A stretch of DNA of 64,000 nucleotides from JBCBJX01 sp964342855. Its GTDB lineage: Bacteria; Pseudomonadota; Alphaproteobacteria; Caulobacterales; Parvularculaceae. How positions within the stretch are numbered: position 1 is the stretch's first letter; the number at the start of each line of letters is the position of its first letter. Positions 43,627 to 53,113 of this stretch are shown in pieces. The DNA lies in assembly GCA_964342855.1 (NCBI GenBank), contig CAYFIB010000015.1, positions 1-64,000 of the forward strand, given 5' to 3'. The notes under the pieces were generated by a model. It did no database searches and was not told the DNA's origin. It was given only the letters and a program-made list of their open reading frames with translations. The translations under genes and the position numbers were made by a program.

Positions 43627-45404
43627 TGACGGATGTCCGCATACGCCTCGTCGCCGAAATCGGCGCGGGCGTCGGCGTGGAAGCGCCGGCGGGGGAGCGT
43701 GTGCGGGCGGCGTCTCCAAGAGCGGCTGCGCTTTCGGGCGGCGGGCGACGCGTCGCGCTTTGCATGAGCGTCATGGCGCTCGCCTATCTCATTCTCCTCG
43801 CACGCCTCGGCGCGCTGGCCGTCGGCGCCGATACGGGCGCGGCGACCGAGCGACTGATGGCGGCGGCGGGGGCGGCGGAAACAGCCATCGCTCAGTCGTC
43901 GAAGAGCACGGCGGTCGCGGCGTTGCGTCCGGACATTCTGGATCGTAAAGGGCGCCCGCTCGCGACCTATCTCCCGGTGCGTCGGGCCTCGGTCGACGGG
44001 CGAAATATCTGGGGCGCTCGGGAAACCGCTGAAGCGCTCGGCCGCGTCATTCCGGAGCTGGACGTCGCGTGGCTGGAGGAGCGTCTCGCCGCACGCCGGT
44101 ATATCGAGCTTCACACGGAGCTTTCGCCGGAGATGGCCGCCGCGGTGCATGATCTGGGTCTGCCCGGCGTCAAGCTCATCGAAGGCGAGCGCCGCGTCTA
44201 CCCGAACGGCCCCATCGCCGCGCATGTCATCGGTTATGCGGACGGCACGGGCGCCGGCGTCGCCGGTCTGGAGAAGGCCGTCAACGGGGCGGACGCGCCG
44301 TTCCGCTCCAGCATCGACATCGTCGTGCAGCGGACTATCGAGACCGAACTTCACTCGGCGATCGACGAGTTTTCCGCCGTCGCCGGCTGGGCGGTGCTGA
44401 TGGATGTCGCGACCGGCGAAGTCATTGCGCTGGCGAGCGCGCCGGATTTCGACCCCAACATGCCGGGCGCCGCGGAGCCCGACGCGCGCCGCAATCGCGC
44501 CGTTTCCGACAACTATGAGCTGGGTTCCGCCTTCAAGGCGCTCACCGCCGCCGCCGTCGTCGACGCCGGCGTCGCGGACGAGGAAACCCTCTATGACGCG
44601 CGCAAGCCCGTCATCGTCGGCGGTTGGCCGGTAGATGATTATCACGGCAAAGACATGATCATGAGCCTGACGGAGGTGGTCGCATACTCGTCCAATATCG
44701 GCTCGACCCGCGCTGCGCTGGAGCTTGGCGCGGAGCGTCAGCGCGCGTTCCTGAAGCGGTTCGGGCTTCTGGACCCGGTGGTGACGGAGCTGCCGGAGCA
44801 GCGCTCGCCGCGACCGCCGCGTCAGTGGGGCCCCGCGGAAATCGCGACGGTGTCTTACGGCCATGGTCTCGCGGTGACGCCGCTGCACCTCGTTCAGGCG
44901 TTCGCGCCGCTGGTGAATGGCGGCTGCAAGGTCGCGCCGACCTTCCGTAAACGCGACAAGGCGGCCCCCTGCGAGCAGGTGATGAACCCGCGATCAAGCC
45001 TTGCGACGCGCCGCATGCTGAAAGCGGTGACGGACTACGGTTCCGGTAAAAACGCGCGCGCGGACGGCTATCATGTCATCGGGAAAACGGCGACGGCGGA
45101 CAAGCCGATCCCCGGCGGCTATGACACCGAGAACCGTCTTTCAAGCTTTGTCGGCGCCTTCCCGGGACACGATCCCGCCTATGTGCTTCTGGTATCCCTC
45201 GACGAACCTCAGGGCACGGCCGAAACCCATGGCTTCGCGACGGCGGGCTACACCGCCGCGCCCGTTTTTTCTCGTATCGTAACGCGCGTCGCGCCCATGC
45301 TCGGTCTCGCGCCGGCGGATGAGGGCGTCGCCATGGCGGGGTTCATGGGGCTCGGCGCGGAGAACCATTTCGCGGGATTGGCAGGGGAGGACGTCGCGCG
45401 ATGA
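43626..45404 (+). CDS. ftsI: Peptidoglycan D,D-transpeptidase FtsI (PBP3)
   Basis: 592 residues. A cytoplasmic start (about 1-40), one transmembrane helix (about 43-65), the pedestal domain (RPDILDRKGRPLATYLPVRRASVDGR and GERRVYPNGPIAAHVIGYADGTG) and the transpeptidase domain. Active-site motifs are SAFK at 301-304 (nucleophile Ser301), SSN at 355-357, and at 487-489 KTA instead of the usual KTG, a striking change (GGGAAAACGGCG in the DNA). It cross-links septal peptidoglycan with FtsW. Start overlaps the ftsL stop by one base. Confidence 0.96.
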   Translation: MTDVRIRLVAEIGAGVGVEAPAGERVRAASPRAAALSGGGRRVALCMSVMALAYLILLARLGALAVGADTGAATERLMAAAGAAETAIAQSSKSTAVAALRPDILDRKGRPLATYLPVRRASVDGRNIWGARETAEALGRVIPELDVAWLEERLAARRYIELHTELSPEMAAAVHDLGLPGVKLIEGERRVYPNGPIAAHVIGYADGTGAGVAGLEKAVNGADAPFRSSIDIVVQRTIETELHSAIDEFSAVAGWAVLMDVATGEVIALASAPDFDPNMPGAAEPDARRNRAVSDNYELGSAFKALTAAAVVDAGVADEETLYDARKPVIVGGWPVDDYHGKDMIMSLTEVVAYSSNIGSTRAALELGAERQRAFLKRFGLLDPVVTELPEQRSPRPPRQWGPAEIATVSYGHGLAVTPLHLVQAFAPLVNGGCKVAPTFRKRDKAAPCEQVMNPRSSLATRRMLKAVTDYGSGKNARADGYHVIGKTATADKPIPGGYDTENRLSSFVGAFPGHDPAYVLLVSLDEPQGTAETHGFATAGYTAAPVFSRIVTRVAPMLGLAPADEGVAMAGFMGLGAENHFAGLAGEDVAR

Positions 45405-46837
45405 TGACGCTTTCTGAGTTATTCGGTCGGCAGATTTTCCCGGACGTTGAAGTGACGGGCATCACCGCGGACAGCCGCAAGGTGCAGTCGGGGTTCGTGT
45501 TCGCCGCCATGCCGGGAACCGCCGTCGACGGCGCGAAATACATTCCGCAGGCCGAAGAGGCGGGCGCCGTCGCCGTCATCGCGCCGGAAGGCGTGACGGC
45601 GAACGTTCCCGTCTTCACCTCGACGGACAGCCGCCACCTTCTCGCGGTCGTCGCATCGCGCTTCCACGGGCAGCGCCAGCCGAAGATCGTCGCGGGCGTT
45701 ACGGGGACCAACGGCAAGACGTCCGTCGCTCAGTTCGCGCAACAGATCTGGTCGCTCTGTGGACGGAAGTCTGCGAGTATGGGCACGCTCGGCGTCCACG
45801 GAGACGAGTTCGAGCGGGAGCTGCATCACACGACGCCGGACCCGGTGGAAGTCCATGCGGTACTTGATGAGCTGCAGACGGAGGGTTTCACCCACCTCGC
45901 GCTCGAAGCCTCCAGCCACGGGCTCACGCAACGCCGCATCGACGGCGTGAAGGTCTCCATCGCCGCTTTCACCAACATCACGCGCGATCATCTCGATTAT
46001 CATCCGACATTTGATGACTATTTCCGCGCCAAGGTGCGTCTTTTTTCCGAAGTGCTGATGGACAAGGGCGCCGCCGTCATCGATATGGACGGGCCGAACG
46101 CGCCGGTGCTTGTCGAAATCGCGCAATCACGCCGGGCGCGGGTGCTCCGCACCGGGCGCAACGGCTCGGCCGTGCGCATTCTGAAAGCCGAAGCGAAGCC
46201 GCACGGCCTCGAATGCCGGTTTGAGATTTCCGGACGCGTCATTTCCGTCGATCTGCCGCTGGTCGGCGAGTTTCAGGCCTCCAATGTCGCGGTCGCGGCG
46301 GGCATCGCGCTCGCCTCGGGCGAGAAGCCGGACGCCATCGGCAAGGCGTTGAAAAACCTCAACGGCGTTCGCGGGCGCATGGAAGCGGCGGGCAAGGCGC
46401 GGGGCGCGGCTGTCTATGTCGACTATGCGCATACGCCGGACGCAGTCGCGACGGCGCTGAAGGCGCTTCGTCCGCATGTCGAGGGCCGCCTCATCGCGCT
46501 GGTCGGCGCCGGCGGCGACAGGGATACCGAAAAGCGCCCCATGATGGGCGCAGCAGCGGCGGAGAACGCCGATCTCGTCATCGTGACGGACGACAACCCG
46601 CGCTCCGAAGACCCCGCCGACATCCGCAGGGCGGTCATGGAGGGCGCGCCGAGCGCCATCGAAATTGGCGACCGCAAGAAAGCGATCTTCCACGGGGTCG
46701 GCGAGATGGAGCCGGGCGATATCTTCGCGATCCTCGGCAAGGGCCATGAGACGGGGCAGACGGCGAAAGGCGTGACGACGCCTCATGATGATGTCGCCGT
46801 CGCGCGGGCGGCGTGCGCGGAGCGAGGCGGCCAATGA
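45401..46837 (+). CDS. murE: UDP-MurNAc-L-Ala-D-Glu:meso-diaminopimelate ligase
   Basis: 478 residues. Mur ligase with the ATP motif GVTGTNGKTSVAQFAQQIW, HHTTPDPVEVHAVLDE, EASSHGLTQRRIDGV, FTNITRDHLDYH and the C-terminal DDNPRSEDPADIRRAVM. The DNPR motif indicates meso-diaminopimelate as the added amino acid, so the peptidoglycan is of the A1-gamma type. Acts in the cytoplasm on the UDP-linked dipeptide. It overlaps ftsI (ATGA) and murF (ATGA). Confidence 0.97.
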   Translation: MMTLSELFGRQIFPDVEVTGITADSRKVQSGFVFAAMPGTAVDGAKYIPQAEEAGAVAVIAPEGVTANVPVFTSTDSRHLLAVVASRFHGQRQPKIVAGVTGTNGKTSVAQFAQQIWSLCGRKSASMGTLGVHGDEFERELHHTTPDPVEVHAVLDELQTEGFTHLALEASSHGLTQRRIDGVKVSIAAFTNITRDHLDYHPTFDDYFRAKVRLFSEVLMDKGAAVIDMDGPNAPVLVEIAQSRRARVLRTGRNGSAVRILKAEAKPHGLECRFEISGRVISVDLPLVGEFQASNVAVAAGIALASGEKPDAIGKALKNLNGVRGRMEAAGKARGAAVYVDYAHTPDAVATALKALRPHVEGRLIALVGAGGDRDTEKRPMMGAAAAENADLVIVTDDNPRSEDPADIRRAVMEGAPSAIEIGDRKKAIFHGVGEMEPGDIFAILGKGHETGQTAKGVTTPHDDVAVARAACAERGGQ

Positions 46838-48306
46838 GCGGACATCTGTGGACGGCTTTTGAAGCGGCGGCGGCGACGGGCGGAGCGCTCTGCGCGCGCG
46901 GCGGCGACCCGGACGACTGGTCGATGGAGGAGTGGTCCGCGCGCGGGCTTTCCATCGACACGCGGACGATCCGGCCGGGCGATATTTTCGTCGCGCTGAA
47001 AGACGCCCGCGACGGTCATGATTTCGTCCCGAAAGCGTTTGAAGCGGGCGCGAGCGCGGCGCTGGTGAGCCGCGCCCTCGATGACGCGCCGGACGGCGCG
47101 CCGCTCCTCATGGTCGGCGACACGCTGACGGCGCTGCGCGACATGGCCGCGACCGCGCGCGACCGCAATTTCGGCAAGCGCATCGCGGTGACGGGTTCGG
47201 CGGGGAAGACCTCCACCAAGGAGATGCTTCGCACGATCCTCGGCGCGTGCGGCGCGACCCACGCGGCGGACAAGAGCTTCAACAACCATCTCGGCGTGCC
47301 GCTCACCCTTGCGGCGCTGCCGATGAGCGCAGACTATTCGGTCTTCGAGATCGGCATGAACCATGCGGGCGAAATTTCGCCGCTGACGGAGCTGGTTCAG
47401 CCCCACGCCGCCATCGTCACGACGGTCGGCGAAGCGCACCTTGAATTCTTCGACAGCGTTGAAGGCATCGCTGAAGCCAAGGCCGAAATCTTCAGTGGCC
47501 TGAGGCCCGGCGGCGCCGCGGTCATCCCGGCGGACAACGCGCACTTTGCGCTCTTAAAGCGCCGCGCCGAGAAGGCGGGCGCGCGCGTCGTCACGTTCGG
47601 CGAAGGCGAGGGGGCGGATTATCGTCTGACGTCCTATGCGCCGGATGCGACCGGCGCGCGGCTTGTAGCGGAGATCGCCGGTGCGCGGATCGCCTTCCGC
47701 ATCGGCGCGAGCGGTCGCCATCAGGCTTCGAACGCGCTCGCCGCCCTTGCGGCGGCCGAGGCCGTCGGCGCGGATCGCGACGCTCTCATCGAAGCATTCG
47801 CCGCCGCCGGTCCTGCGGACGGTCGCGGGCGGCGCGAACGCCTTCGGTTTGGCGACAAACGCATCACCCTCGTCGACGAGAGCTACAACGCCAATCCCGC
47901 CTCCGTGCGCGCGGCTCTGTCCGGCCTCGGCGAAATCGCGCCCGACGGCGCCGGGCGTCGCGTTTTCATTTTCGGCGAGATGCGTGAGCTGGGCCCGAAC
48001 GCAGAAGCGCTGCACGCAGGGCTCGCGGGCGATGTCGCCGCGGCGGGCGTCGGCAGGCTCCATGCAGCGGGCGATATGGCGAAGGCGCTTCATGACGCCG
48101 TTCCGGCTGAGATTCGCGGCGAGACCGCTGACGCCGCGCTCTCGCTGTTAGACGGCATTTTAACAGACTTGCAGGACGGGGACGTGGTAATGGCGAAGGG
48201 CTCCAACGCCTCCCGGGTCGGCGCGCTGGTCGCAGCGTTGCGCGATCGCGCCGAACCGGAGGACCTTCCCGCCGACGCCGCGCCTTCCGCGCCCTCCACC
48301 GACTAG
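46834..48306 (+). CDS. murF: UDP-MurNAc-tripeptide:D-Ala-D-Ala ligase
   Basis: 490 residues from ATG 46834. The ATP motif is VTGSAGKTSTKEMLRTILG. Other blocks: SIDTRTIRPGDIFVALKDARDGHDFVPKAFEAGA, KSFNNHLGVPLTLAALP, VFEIGMNHAGEISPLTELVQPHAAIVT and LVDESYNANPASVRAAL. It adds the D-Ala-D-Ala dipeptide to UDP-MurNAc-tripeptide. The C-terminal ~20 residues are Pro/Ala-rich. It is followed by mraY after a 4-bp gap. Confidence 0.97.
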   Translation: MSGHLWTAFEAAAATGGALCARGGDPDDWSMEEWSARGLSIDTRTIRPGDIFVALKDARDGHDFVPKAFEAGASAALVSRALDDAPDGAPLLMVGDTLTALRDMAATARDRNFGKRIAVTGSAGKTSTKEMLRTILGACGATHAADKSFNNHLGVPLTLAALPMSADYSVFEIGMNHAGEISPLTELVQPHAAIVTTVGEAHLEFFDSVEGIAEAKAEIFSGLRPGGAAVIPADNAHFALLKRRAEKAGARVVTFGEGEGADYRLTSYAPDATGARLVAEIAGARIAFRIGASGRHQASNALAALAAAEAVGADRDALIEAFAAAGPADGRGRRERLRFGDKRITLVDESYNANPASVRAALSGLGEIAPDGAGRRVFIFGEMRELGPNAEALHAGLAGDVAAAGVGRLHAAGDMAKALHDAVPAEIRGETADAALSLLDGILTDLQDGDVVMAKGSNASRVGALVAALRDRAEPEDLPADAAPSAPSTD

Positions 48307-48310
48307 GCCG

Positions 48311-49417
48311 ATGCTGTATCACCTCCTCGTTCCGCTTGCGGATCAGATCTCCCTCTTCAACGTCTTCCGCTATCTCTCCTTCCGTTCGGCGGGCGCGGTG
48401 GTGACGGCGCTCGTCTTCGCGTTCCTCATGGGCCCGCCGCTCATCAACTGGATGCGGAAGAAACAGGGCAAGGGCCAGCCGATCCGCTCCGACGGGCCGG
48501 AAGGCCACATCATCGCCAAGGCCGGCACGCCGACCATGGGCGGGGTGCTCATCCTCCTGGGGCTGGTGCTCGGCACACTGCTCTGGGCGCGGCTCGACAA
48601 TCCGTATGTGTGGATCGTCATGGGCGTGACGCTCGCTTACGGACTTCTCGGGTTCGTCGACGACTACATCAAAGTCACCAAGCAGAATCCGGAAGGCCTC
48701 ATCGGTCGCGGGAAGCTGGTCGTGCAGTTCGCAGTCGCCCTCGGCGCAGGTTGGGCGTGCATGACCGTCTTCTCCGGCACCGAGGCCGCGGACGCCTCCA
48801 TTGCGCAATCGGTCAGCCTGCCGTTCTTCAAGGACTTCTATATCCCGCTCGGACTCGCCTTCGTGCCGTTCGCGATGATCGTCATCGTCGGCGCCTCGAA
48901 CTCGGTGAACCTGACGGACGGGCTCGACGGTCTCGCCATCGTGCCGGTCATGATCGCGGCGGCGACCTTCGGCGTCTTCGCCTATCTCGCGGGGCATGCG
49001 GAGTTTTCGCAGTATCTCGCTATCCCGGCGGTGCCGGGCTCGGGGGAGCTGATCGTCTTCTGCGCCGCGCTCGTCGGCGCCGGGCTCGGCTTCCTCTGGT
49101 ACAACGCGCCGCCCGCGGCGATCTTCATGGGCGATACGGGTTCGCTGGCCCTCGGCGGCGCCATCGGCGCCATCGCCGTCGCGGTGAAGCAGGAGATCGT
49201 CCTCGCCATCGTCGGCGGGCTCTTCGTCGTCGAGGCGCTCTCGGTGATGATCCAGGTCGGCTCGTTCAAGCTCACCGGCAAGCGCGTCTTCCTGATGGCG
49301 CCGATCCACCACCATTTCGAAAAGCTCGGCTGGAAAGAACCGACCATCGTCATCCGGTTCTGGATCATCTCGTTCGTCCTGGCGCTCGCCGGGCTGTTGA
49401 CCCTGAAACTGCGATAA
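48311..49417 (+). CDS. mraY: Phospho-MurNAc-pentapeptide translocase
   Basis: 368 residues, about ten transmembrane helices. Family motifs: KAGTPTMGGVLILLGLVLG, VDDYIKVTKQNPEGL (the DDxxK metal site), NSVNLTDGLDGLAIVPVMIAA, WYNAPPAAIFMGDTGSLALGGAIG and FLMAPIHHHFEKLGWKEPTIVIRFWIIS (the HHH motif). It attaches MurNAc-pentapeptide to undecaprenyl phosphate, making lipid I at the inner membrane. It lies between murF and murD. Confidence 0.97.
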   Translation: MLYHLLVPLADQISLFNVFRYLSFRSAGAVVTALVFAFLMGPPLINWMRKKQGKGQPIRSDGPEGHIIAKAGTPTMGGVLILLGLVLGTLLWARLDNPYVWIVMGVTLAYGLLGFVDDYIKVTKQNPEGLIGRGKLVVQFAVALGAGWACMTVFSGTEAADASIAQSVSLPFFKDFYIPLGLAFVPFAMIVIVGASNSVNLTDGLDGLAIVPVMIAAATFGVFAYLAGHAEFSQYLAIPAVPGSGELIVFCAALVGAGLGFLWYNAPPAAIFMGDTGSLALGGAIGAIAVAVKQEIVLAIVGGLFVVEALSVMIQVGSFKLTGKRVFLMAPIHHHFEKLGWKEPTIVIRFWIISFVLALAGLLTLKLR

Positions 49418-49429
49418 TAGGAGGCGGGG

Positions 49430-50854
49430 GTGATCGATCTCACGGGCTGGCGCGGCGAAAAACTCGGGGTCTTCGGCCTCGGGGCGAGCGGCCTTGCGGC
49501 GATCGAGGCCCTGAAGGCGGGCGGCGCAGGCGTCTTCGCATGGGACGACAAGGAGCCTGCGCGCGGGCTCGCCGCGAAACTCGGCGCGGAGATCGCGCCG
49601 TTCGAGGACTGGCCGTGGGCGGATCTTTCCTCCCTCATCCTTGCGCCCGGCGTGCCGCTGACGCACCCGAAACCCCACGCCATCGTTGAAAAGGCGCGCG
49701 CCTCGGACGTCGAAATCATCGGCGATGTGGAGCTCTTCTGCCGCGCGCGGGAACAGGCGCCCGCGCCGCGCCCGAAGCTCGTCGCCATCACCGGCTCCAA
49801 CGGCAAGTCGACGACGACAGCGCTCGTCACGCATCTTCTCTCCGCCTTCGGAAAACGGGCTGTCGCCGTCGGCAATATCGGCGTGCCGGTTCTCGCCGCC
49901 CCGGGCTGGACGCAGACGGAAGTTTACATCGCCGAGCTCTCCTCCTTCCAACTGGAGCTGACGCCCTCACTCCACGCCGATGTCGCCGTTCTCCTCAACA
50001 TCACGCCGGACCATCTTGACCGTCATGGCGACATGGCGGGCTATACGGCGGCGAAGAAGAACGTTTTTACGAACCAGACCGCGGGCGACGCGGCTATTGT
50101 CGGAGTCGATGACGGGCCCAGCCAGTCGATCTGCACGGAGTTGACGGCGCTCCGTAAGCAGACGGTGACGCCGGTCTCCGTCGGCGCGGCGCTCGGCTCC
50201 GGCTATTTCGCCATGGACGGCGCGGTCTACGCCCGCCGGAACGGGCGGGCGGAAGCCCTTGCCAAGCTGAAGACGGCGAGTTCCTTGCGCGGCGCGCACA
50301 ACTGGCAGAACGCCGCCGCGGCGCTCGCGGTGCTTGAAGCGCTTGGTCACGACCCGGCCAAGGCGCAGCGCGCGCTCGATAGTTTCACCGGCCTGCCGCA
50401 TCGCGCGGAACTCGCGGCGCAAGCAGGGAAAGTTCTGTTCATCAACGATTCCAAGGCGACGAACCCGGATGCGGCGCTGAAGTCTTTAACCGCCTTTAAC
50501 GACGTCTTCTGGATCGCGGGCGGCAAGTCGAAAACCGATGATTTCTCCGCCATCGCGCCCGCCATGGGGCGCGTGCGGAAAGCCTTCTTCATCGGCGAAG
50601 CGGCGGACGCTCTGGCCGCCGCGTTTCCTGATACGCCACACGAAATTTCCGGCACCCTCGTCAAAGCCGTGCGCGCGGCGGCGGCGGAAGCGGAAGCCTC
50701 CGACGCGGCGGAGCCCGCCGTGCTGCTCGCTCCGGCCTGCGCCTCCTTCGACCAGTTTGCGAATTTCGAAGCGCGCGGCGACGCGTTCCGCGCGCTCGCA
50801 CGGCTGCAGGCGCGCAAAAGCGGCGGCGATGACGCCAATGGAGCCGCCGCATGA
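49430..50854 (+). CDS. murD: UDP-MurNAc-L-alanine:D-glutamate ligase
   Basis: 474 residues with a GTG start behind GGAGG. Blocks are GVFGLGASGLAAIEALKAGG, LILAPGVPLTHP, the ATP motif AITGSNGKSTTTALVTHLL, NIGVPVLAAPG, ELSSFQLELTPSL, NITPDHLDRHGDMAGYTAAKKNVF, NDSKATNPDAALKSLTAF, WIAGGKSKTDDF and LLAPACASFDQFANFEARGDAFRAL. It adds D-Glu to UDP-MurNAc-L-Ala. The stop overlaps the ftsW start (ATGA). Confidence 0.97.
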   Translation: MIDLTGWRGEKLGVFGLGASGLAAIEALKAGGAGVFAWDDKEPARGLAAKLGAEIAPFEDWPWADLSSLILAPGVPLTHPKPHAIVEKARASDVEIIGDVELFCRAREQAPAPRPKLVAITGSNGKSTTTALVTHLLSAFGKRAVAVGNIGVPVLAAPGWTQTEVYIAELSSFQLELTPSLHADVAVLLNITPDHLDRHGDMAGYTAAKKNVFTNQTAGDAAIVGVDDGPSQSICTELTALRKQTVTPVSVGAALGSGYFAMDGAVYARRNGRAEALAKLKTASSLRGAHNWQNAAAALAVLEALGHDPAKAQRALDSFTGLPHRAELAAQAGKVLFINDSKATNPDAALKSLTAFNDVFWIAGGKSKTDDFSAIAPAMGRVRKAFFIGEAADALAAAFPDTPHEISGTLVKAVRAAAAEAEASDAAEPAVLLAPACASFDQFANFEARGDAFRALARLQARKSGGDDANGAAA

Positions 50855-51993
50855 TCGGCGGGTTGTCACGCGCCGACGCCGGCTATTTCTCGCGCTGGTG
50901 GTGGACGGTCGATCGCGCCGTGATTTTCGCGAGCCTCGCGCTGATGGGCCTCGGCTTCATGCTCGTTTTCGCGGCGGGGCCGGCGGCGGCCGAGCGCATC
51001 GGGTTGCCGAACGCTTGGCATTTCGTTTTCCGGCAGGCGGTGTTCCTCGTTCCCGCCGCCATGGCGCTGACGTTTTTCGCCCTGTTGCCCGCGACGCAGG
51101 CGCGGAGGGCCGCGATCTTCATCTTCTTCGCCGCGCTCGCGCTTATGGTCGTCGGCCTCATCGGCGGCGATGAAACCAAGGGCGCGCAGCGCTGGGTCGA
51201 TCTCGGGCCGTTCAATATTCAGCCATCGGAGTTCGCGAAGCCGGGCCTCGTCGTCCTTTCCGCTTGGCTTCTCTCCGAAAGCCTACGCGAACCCGGCGTT
51301 CCCGGCAGGGCGCTCGCGCTCGCCGCCTTCGGGACGATGGCGTTCCTTCTTCTGAAACAGCCTGATTACGGACAGTTTCTCCTGACGTCCGCCGCCTTCG
51401 GGGCGACTTTCTTCGTGGCGGGCCTCAGCTGGGCGTGGGTCGCCGCGATCACGATGTTCGCGGCTGGCATGGTCGGCTCGGCCTATCTGTTCGTGCCCCA
51501 TGTGGCGAAGCGCATCGACGCCTTCATCGCGCCGGAAAGCGCCGACACATACCAGATCGACGCCGCCCGCGCGGCCATCGAACGGGGCGGGCTCTTCGGC
51601 GCCGGGCCGGGCGAAGGGATCGTCAAGCATCGCCTGCCGGACGCGCATACGGACTTCGTCTTCGCGGTGCTCGGCGAGGAATACGGCCTCATGGGCTGCG
51701 CGGCGCTCGTCTTCGTCTACGCCTTCATTTCGCTCCGCGCGCTGCGCGCCGCAGCAGGGCGGGGCTCGGTCTTCCAGCAATCGGCGGTGACCGGACTCGC
51801 CGTCCTCATCGGCGCGCAGGCCTTCATCAATATGGGCGTCGCGATCAATCTTCTGCCCGCGAAAGGCATGACCCTGCCGTATCTCTCCTATGGCGGATCA
51901 TCGCTCATCGCGACCTCGCTCACCCTCGGCCTTATCCTCGCCCTCGGGCGCGATCAGGGACCTGCGCGGCGGCGCGCGGACGTGATGGCGTGA
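50851..51993 (+). CDS. ftsW: Septal peptidoglycan polymerase FtsW (SEDS family)
   Basis: 380 residues, ten predicted helices. Starts MIGGLSRADAGYFSRWWWTVDR. SEDS features are the GAQRWVDLGPFNIQPSEFAKPGLVV segment, LLKQPDYGQFLL (the catalytic Asp sits in such a QPD motif), GAGPGEGIVKHRLPDAHTDFVFAVLGEEYGLMGC and PAKGMTLPYLSYGGSSLIATSLTLGLIL. FtsW polymerises glycan strands at the septum together with FtsI. Overlaps murD (ATGA) and murG (GTGA). Confidence 0.96.
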   Translation: MIGGLSRADAGYFSRWWWTVDRAVIFASLALMGLGFMLVFAAGPAAAERIGLPNAWHFVFRQAVFLVPAAMALTFFALLPATQARRAAIFIFFAALALMVVGLIGGDETKGAQRWVDLGPFNIQPSEFAKPGLVVLSAWLLSESLREPGVPGRALALAAFGTMAFLLLKQPDYGQFLLTSAAFGATFFVAGLSWAWVAAITMFAAGMVGSAYLFVPHVAKRIDAFIAPESADTYQIDAARAAIERGGLFGAGPGEGIVKHRLPDAHTDFVFAVLGEEYGLMGCAALVFVYAFISLRALRAAAGRGSVFQQSAVTGLAVLIGAQAFINMGVAINLLPAKGMTLPYLSYGGSSLIATSLTLGLILALGRDQGPARRRADVMA

Positions 51994-53090
51994 CGGGCGC
52001 GGGGCGGCTCTGCATCCTCGCGGCGGGCGGCACGGGCGGGCACATGTTCCCCGCCGAAAGCCTCGCGCGGGAGCTGAACGCCCGCGGCTGGCGCACGGGG
52101 CTGGTCACTGACAGCCGCGGCGCGCGGTACGCGGAGAACTTTCCCGCCGAATTCACCGACATGCTGGACGCGAAAACACCCTCCGTCGGCGGCGTCCTCG
52201 CCCGCGCCGTGGCGGGCCTCTCGCTCGCGCGGGGGCTCGTCAAAGCCCTCGGCCTGCTGCGCGCGAAGAAGCCGCACTTCGTTATCGGCTTCGGCGGCTA
52301 CCCGGCCGCGCCTGCGCTCGTCGCCGCGCGTCTTCTGAAAGTTCCCCACGGCGTCCACGAACAGAACGCCGTGCTCGGACGGGTGAACCGGCTCGCCGCG
52401 GGCTCTGCCGATTTCGTCGCGACGACCTTCGCGGAGGTCGCCCGTCTTCCGGCGGGTGCGAAGCAGGTCCATGTCGGCAATCCGGTGCGCCCGCATATTC
52501 TGGAGCGCGTGAACGCGGACTATGCGCCGCCGGACGAGGGCGCGCCGATCCGGCTTTTCATATTCGGCGGCTCGCAGGGGGCGGACCTGTTCGCCCGCGT
52601 CGGCCCGGCCGCGATCGCCGGACTGCCGGAAGAGCTTCGCAGGCGCCTCCGCGTCGTCCATCAGGCGCGCGACGGCGTCGCTGACAAGGCGCGCGCGACA
52701 TACGCCGCCGCCAGCGTCGAGGCGGAGATCGCGCCCTTCTTCAAGGACATCGCCGACCGGCTCGCGGACGCGCACCTCGTCATCGGCCGCGCGGGCGCCT
52801 CCTCGGTGACGGAGCTCGCCGTGGTGGGGCGCCCCGCCATTCTCTGCCCCCTCGGCGTCGCCATGGACGACCACCAGACCGCGAACGCCCGCGCGCTCGC
52901 CGATCCGGGCGCGGCGGAGACCATCGCGGAGGCCGACTTCACCCCGGACCGGCTCCAAAACCGCCTTGAAGCCGCCTTGACGGCGCCGGACCGCCTCGCA
53001 CAGATGGCCGCCGCCGCGCGCGGACGCGCGCCCGTCGACGCCGCGCCGCGCCTCGCCGATCTCATCGAGAGCGCCGCGCGGCCCGCCTGA
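51990..53090 (+). CDS. murG: UDP-GlcNAc: lipid I GlcNAc transferase MurG
   Basis: 366 residues from a GTG whose GTGA overlaps the ftsW stop. The N-terminal glycosyltransferase motif is CILAAGGTGGHMFPAESLARELNARGW. Also KPHFVIGFGGYPAAPALVAARLL, HEQNAVLGRVNRLAA, VHVGNPVRPHI, LFIFGGSQGADLF and the UDP-GlcNAc region DAHLVIGRAGASSVTELAVVGRPAILCPLGVAMDDHQTANARAL. It turns lipid I into lipid II at the inner face of the membrane. The frame is open further upstream but that is ftsW in another frame. Confidence 0.96.
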   Translation: MTGAGRLCILAAGGTGGHMFPAESLARELNARGWRTGLVTDSRGARYAENFPAEFTDMLDAKTPSVGGVLARAVAGLSLARGLVKALGLLRAKKPHFVIGFGGYPAAPALVAARLLKVPHGVHEQNAVLGRVNRLAAGSADFVATTFAEVARLPAGAKQVHVGNPVRPHILERVNADYAPPDEGAPIRLFIFGGSQGADLFARVGPAAIAGLPEELRRRLRVVHQARDGVADKARATYAAASVEAEIAPFFKDIADRLADAHLVIGRAGASSVTELAVVGRPAILCPLGVAMDDHQTANARALADPGAAETIAEADFTPDRLQNRLEAALTAPDRLAQMAAAARGRAPVDAAPRLADLIESAARPA

Positions 53091-53113
53091 AACCGAACGC
53101 CGAAGGTCACTCC

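Noticed and set aside
47966..49951. 661-codon minus-strand frame opposite murF, mraY and murD
   Set aside because: Antisense to three certain genes and composed of Arg/Asp/Glu-rich low complexity.
50486..50499. Possible CtrA box inside murD
   Set aside because: TTAA-N6-TTAA has the wrong spacing (six instead of seven) and lies in coding sequence.
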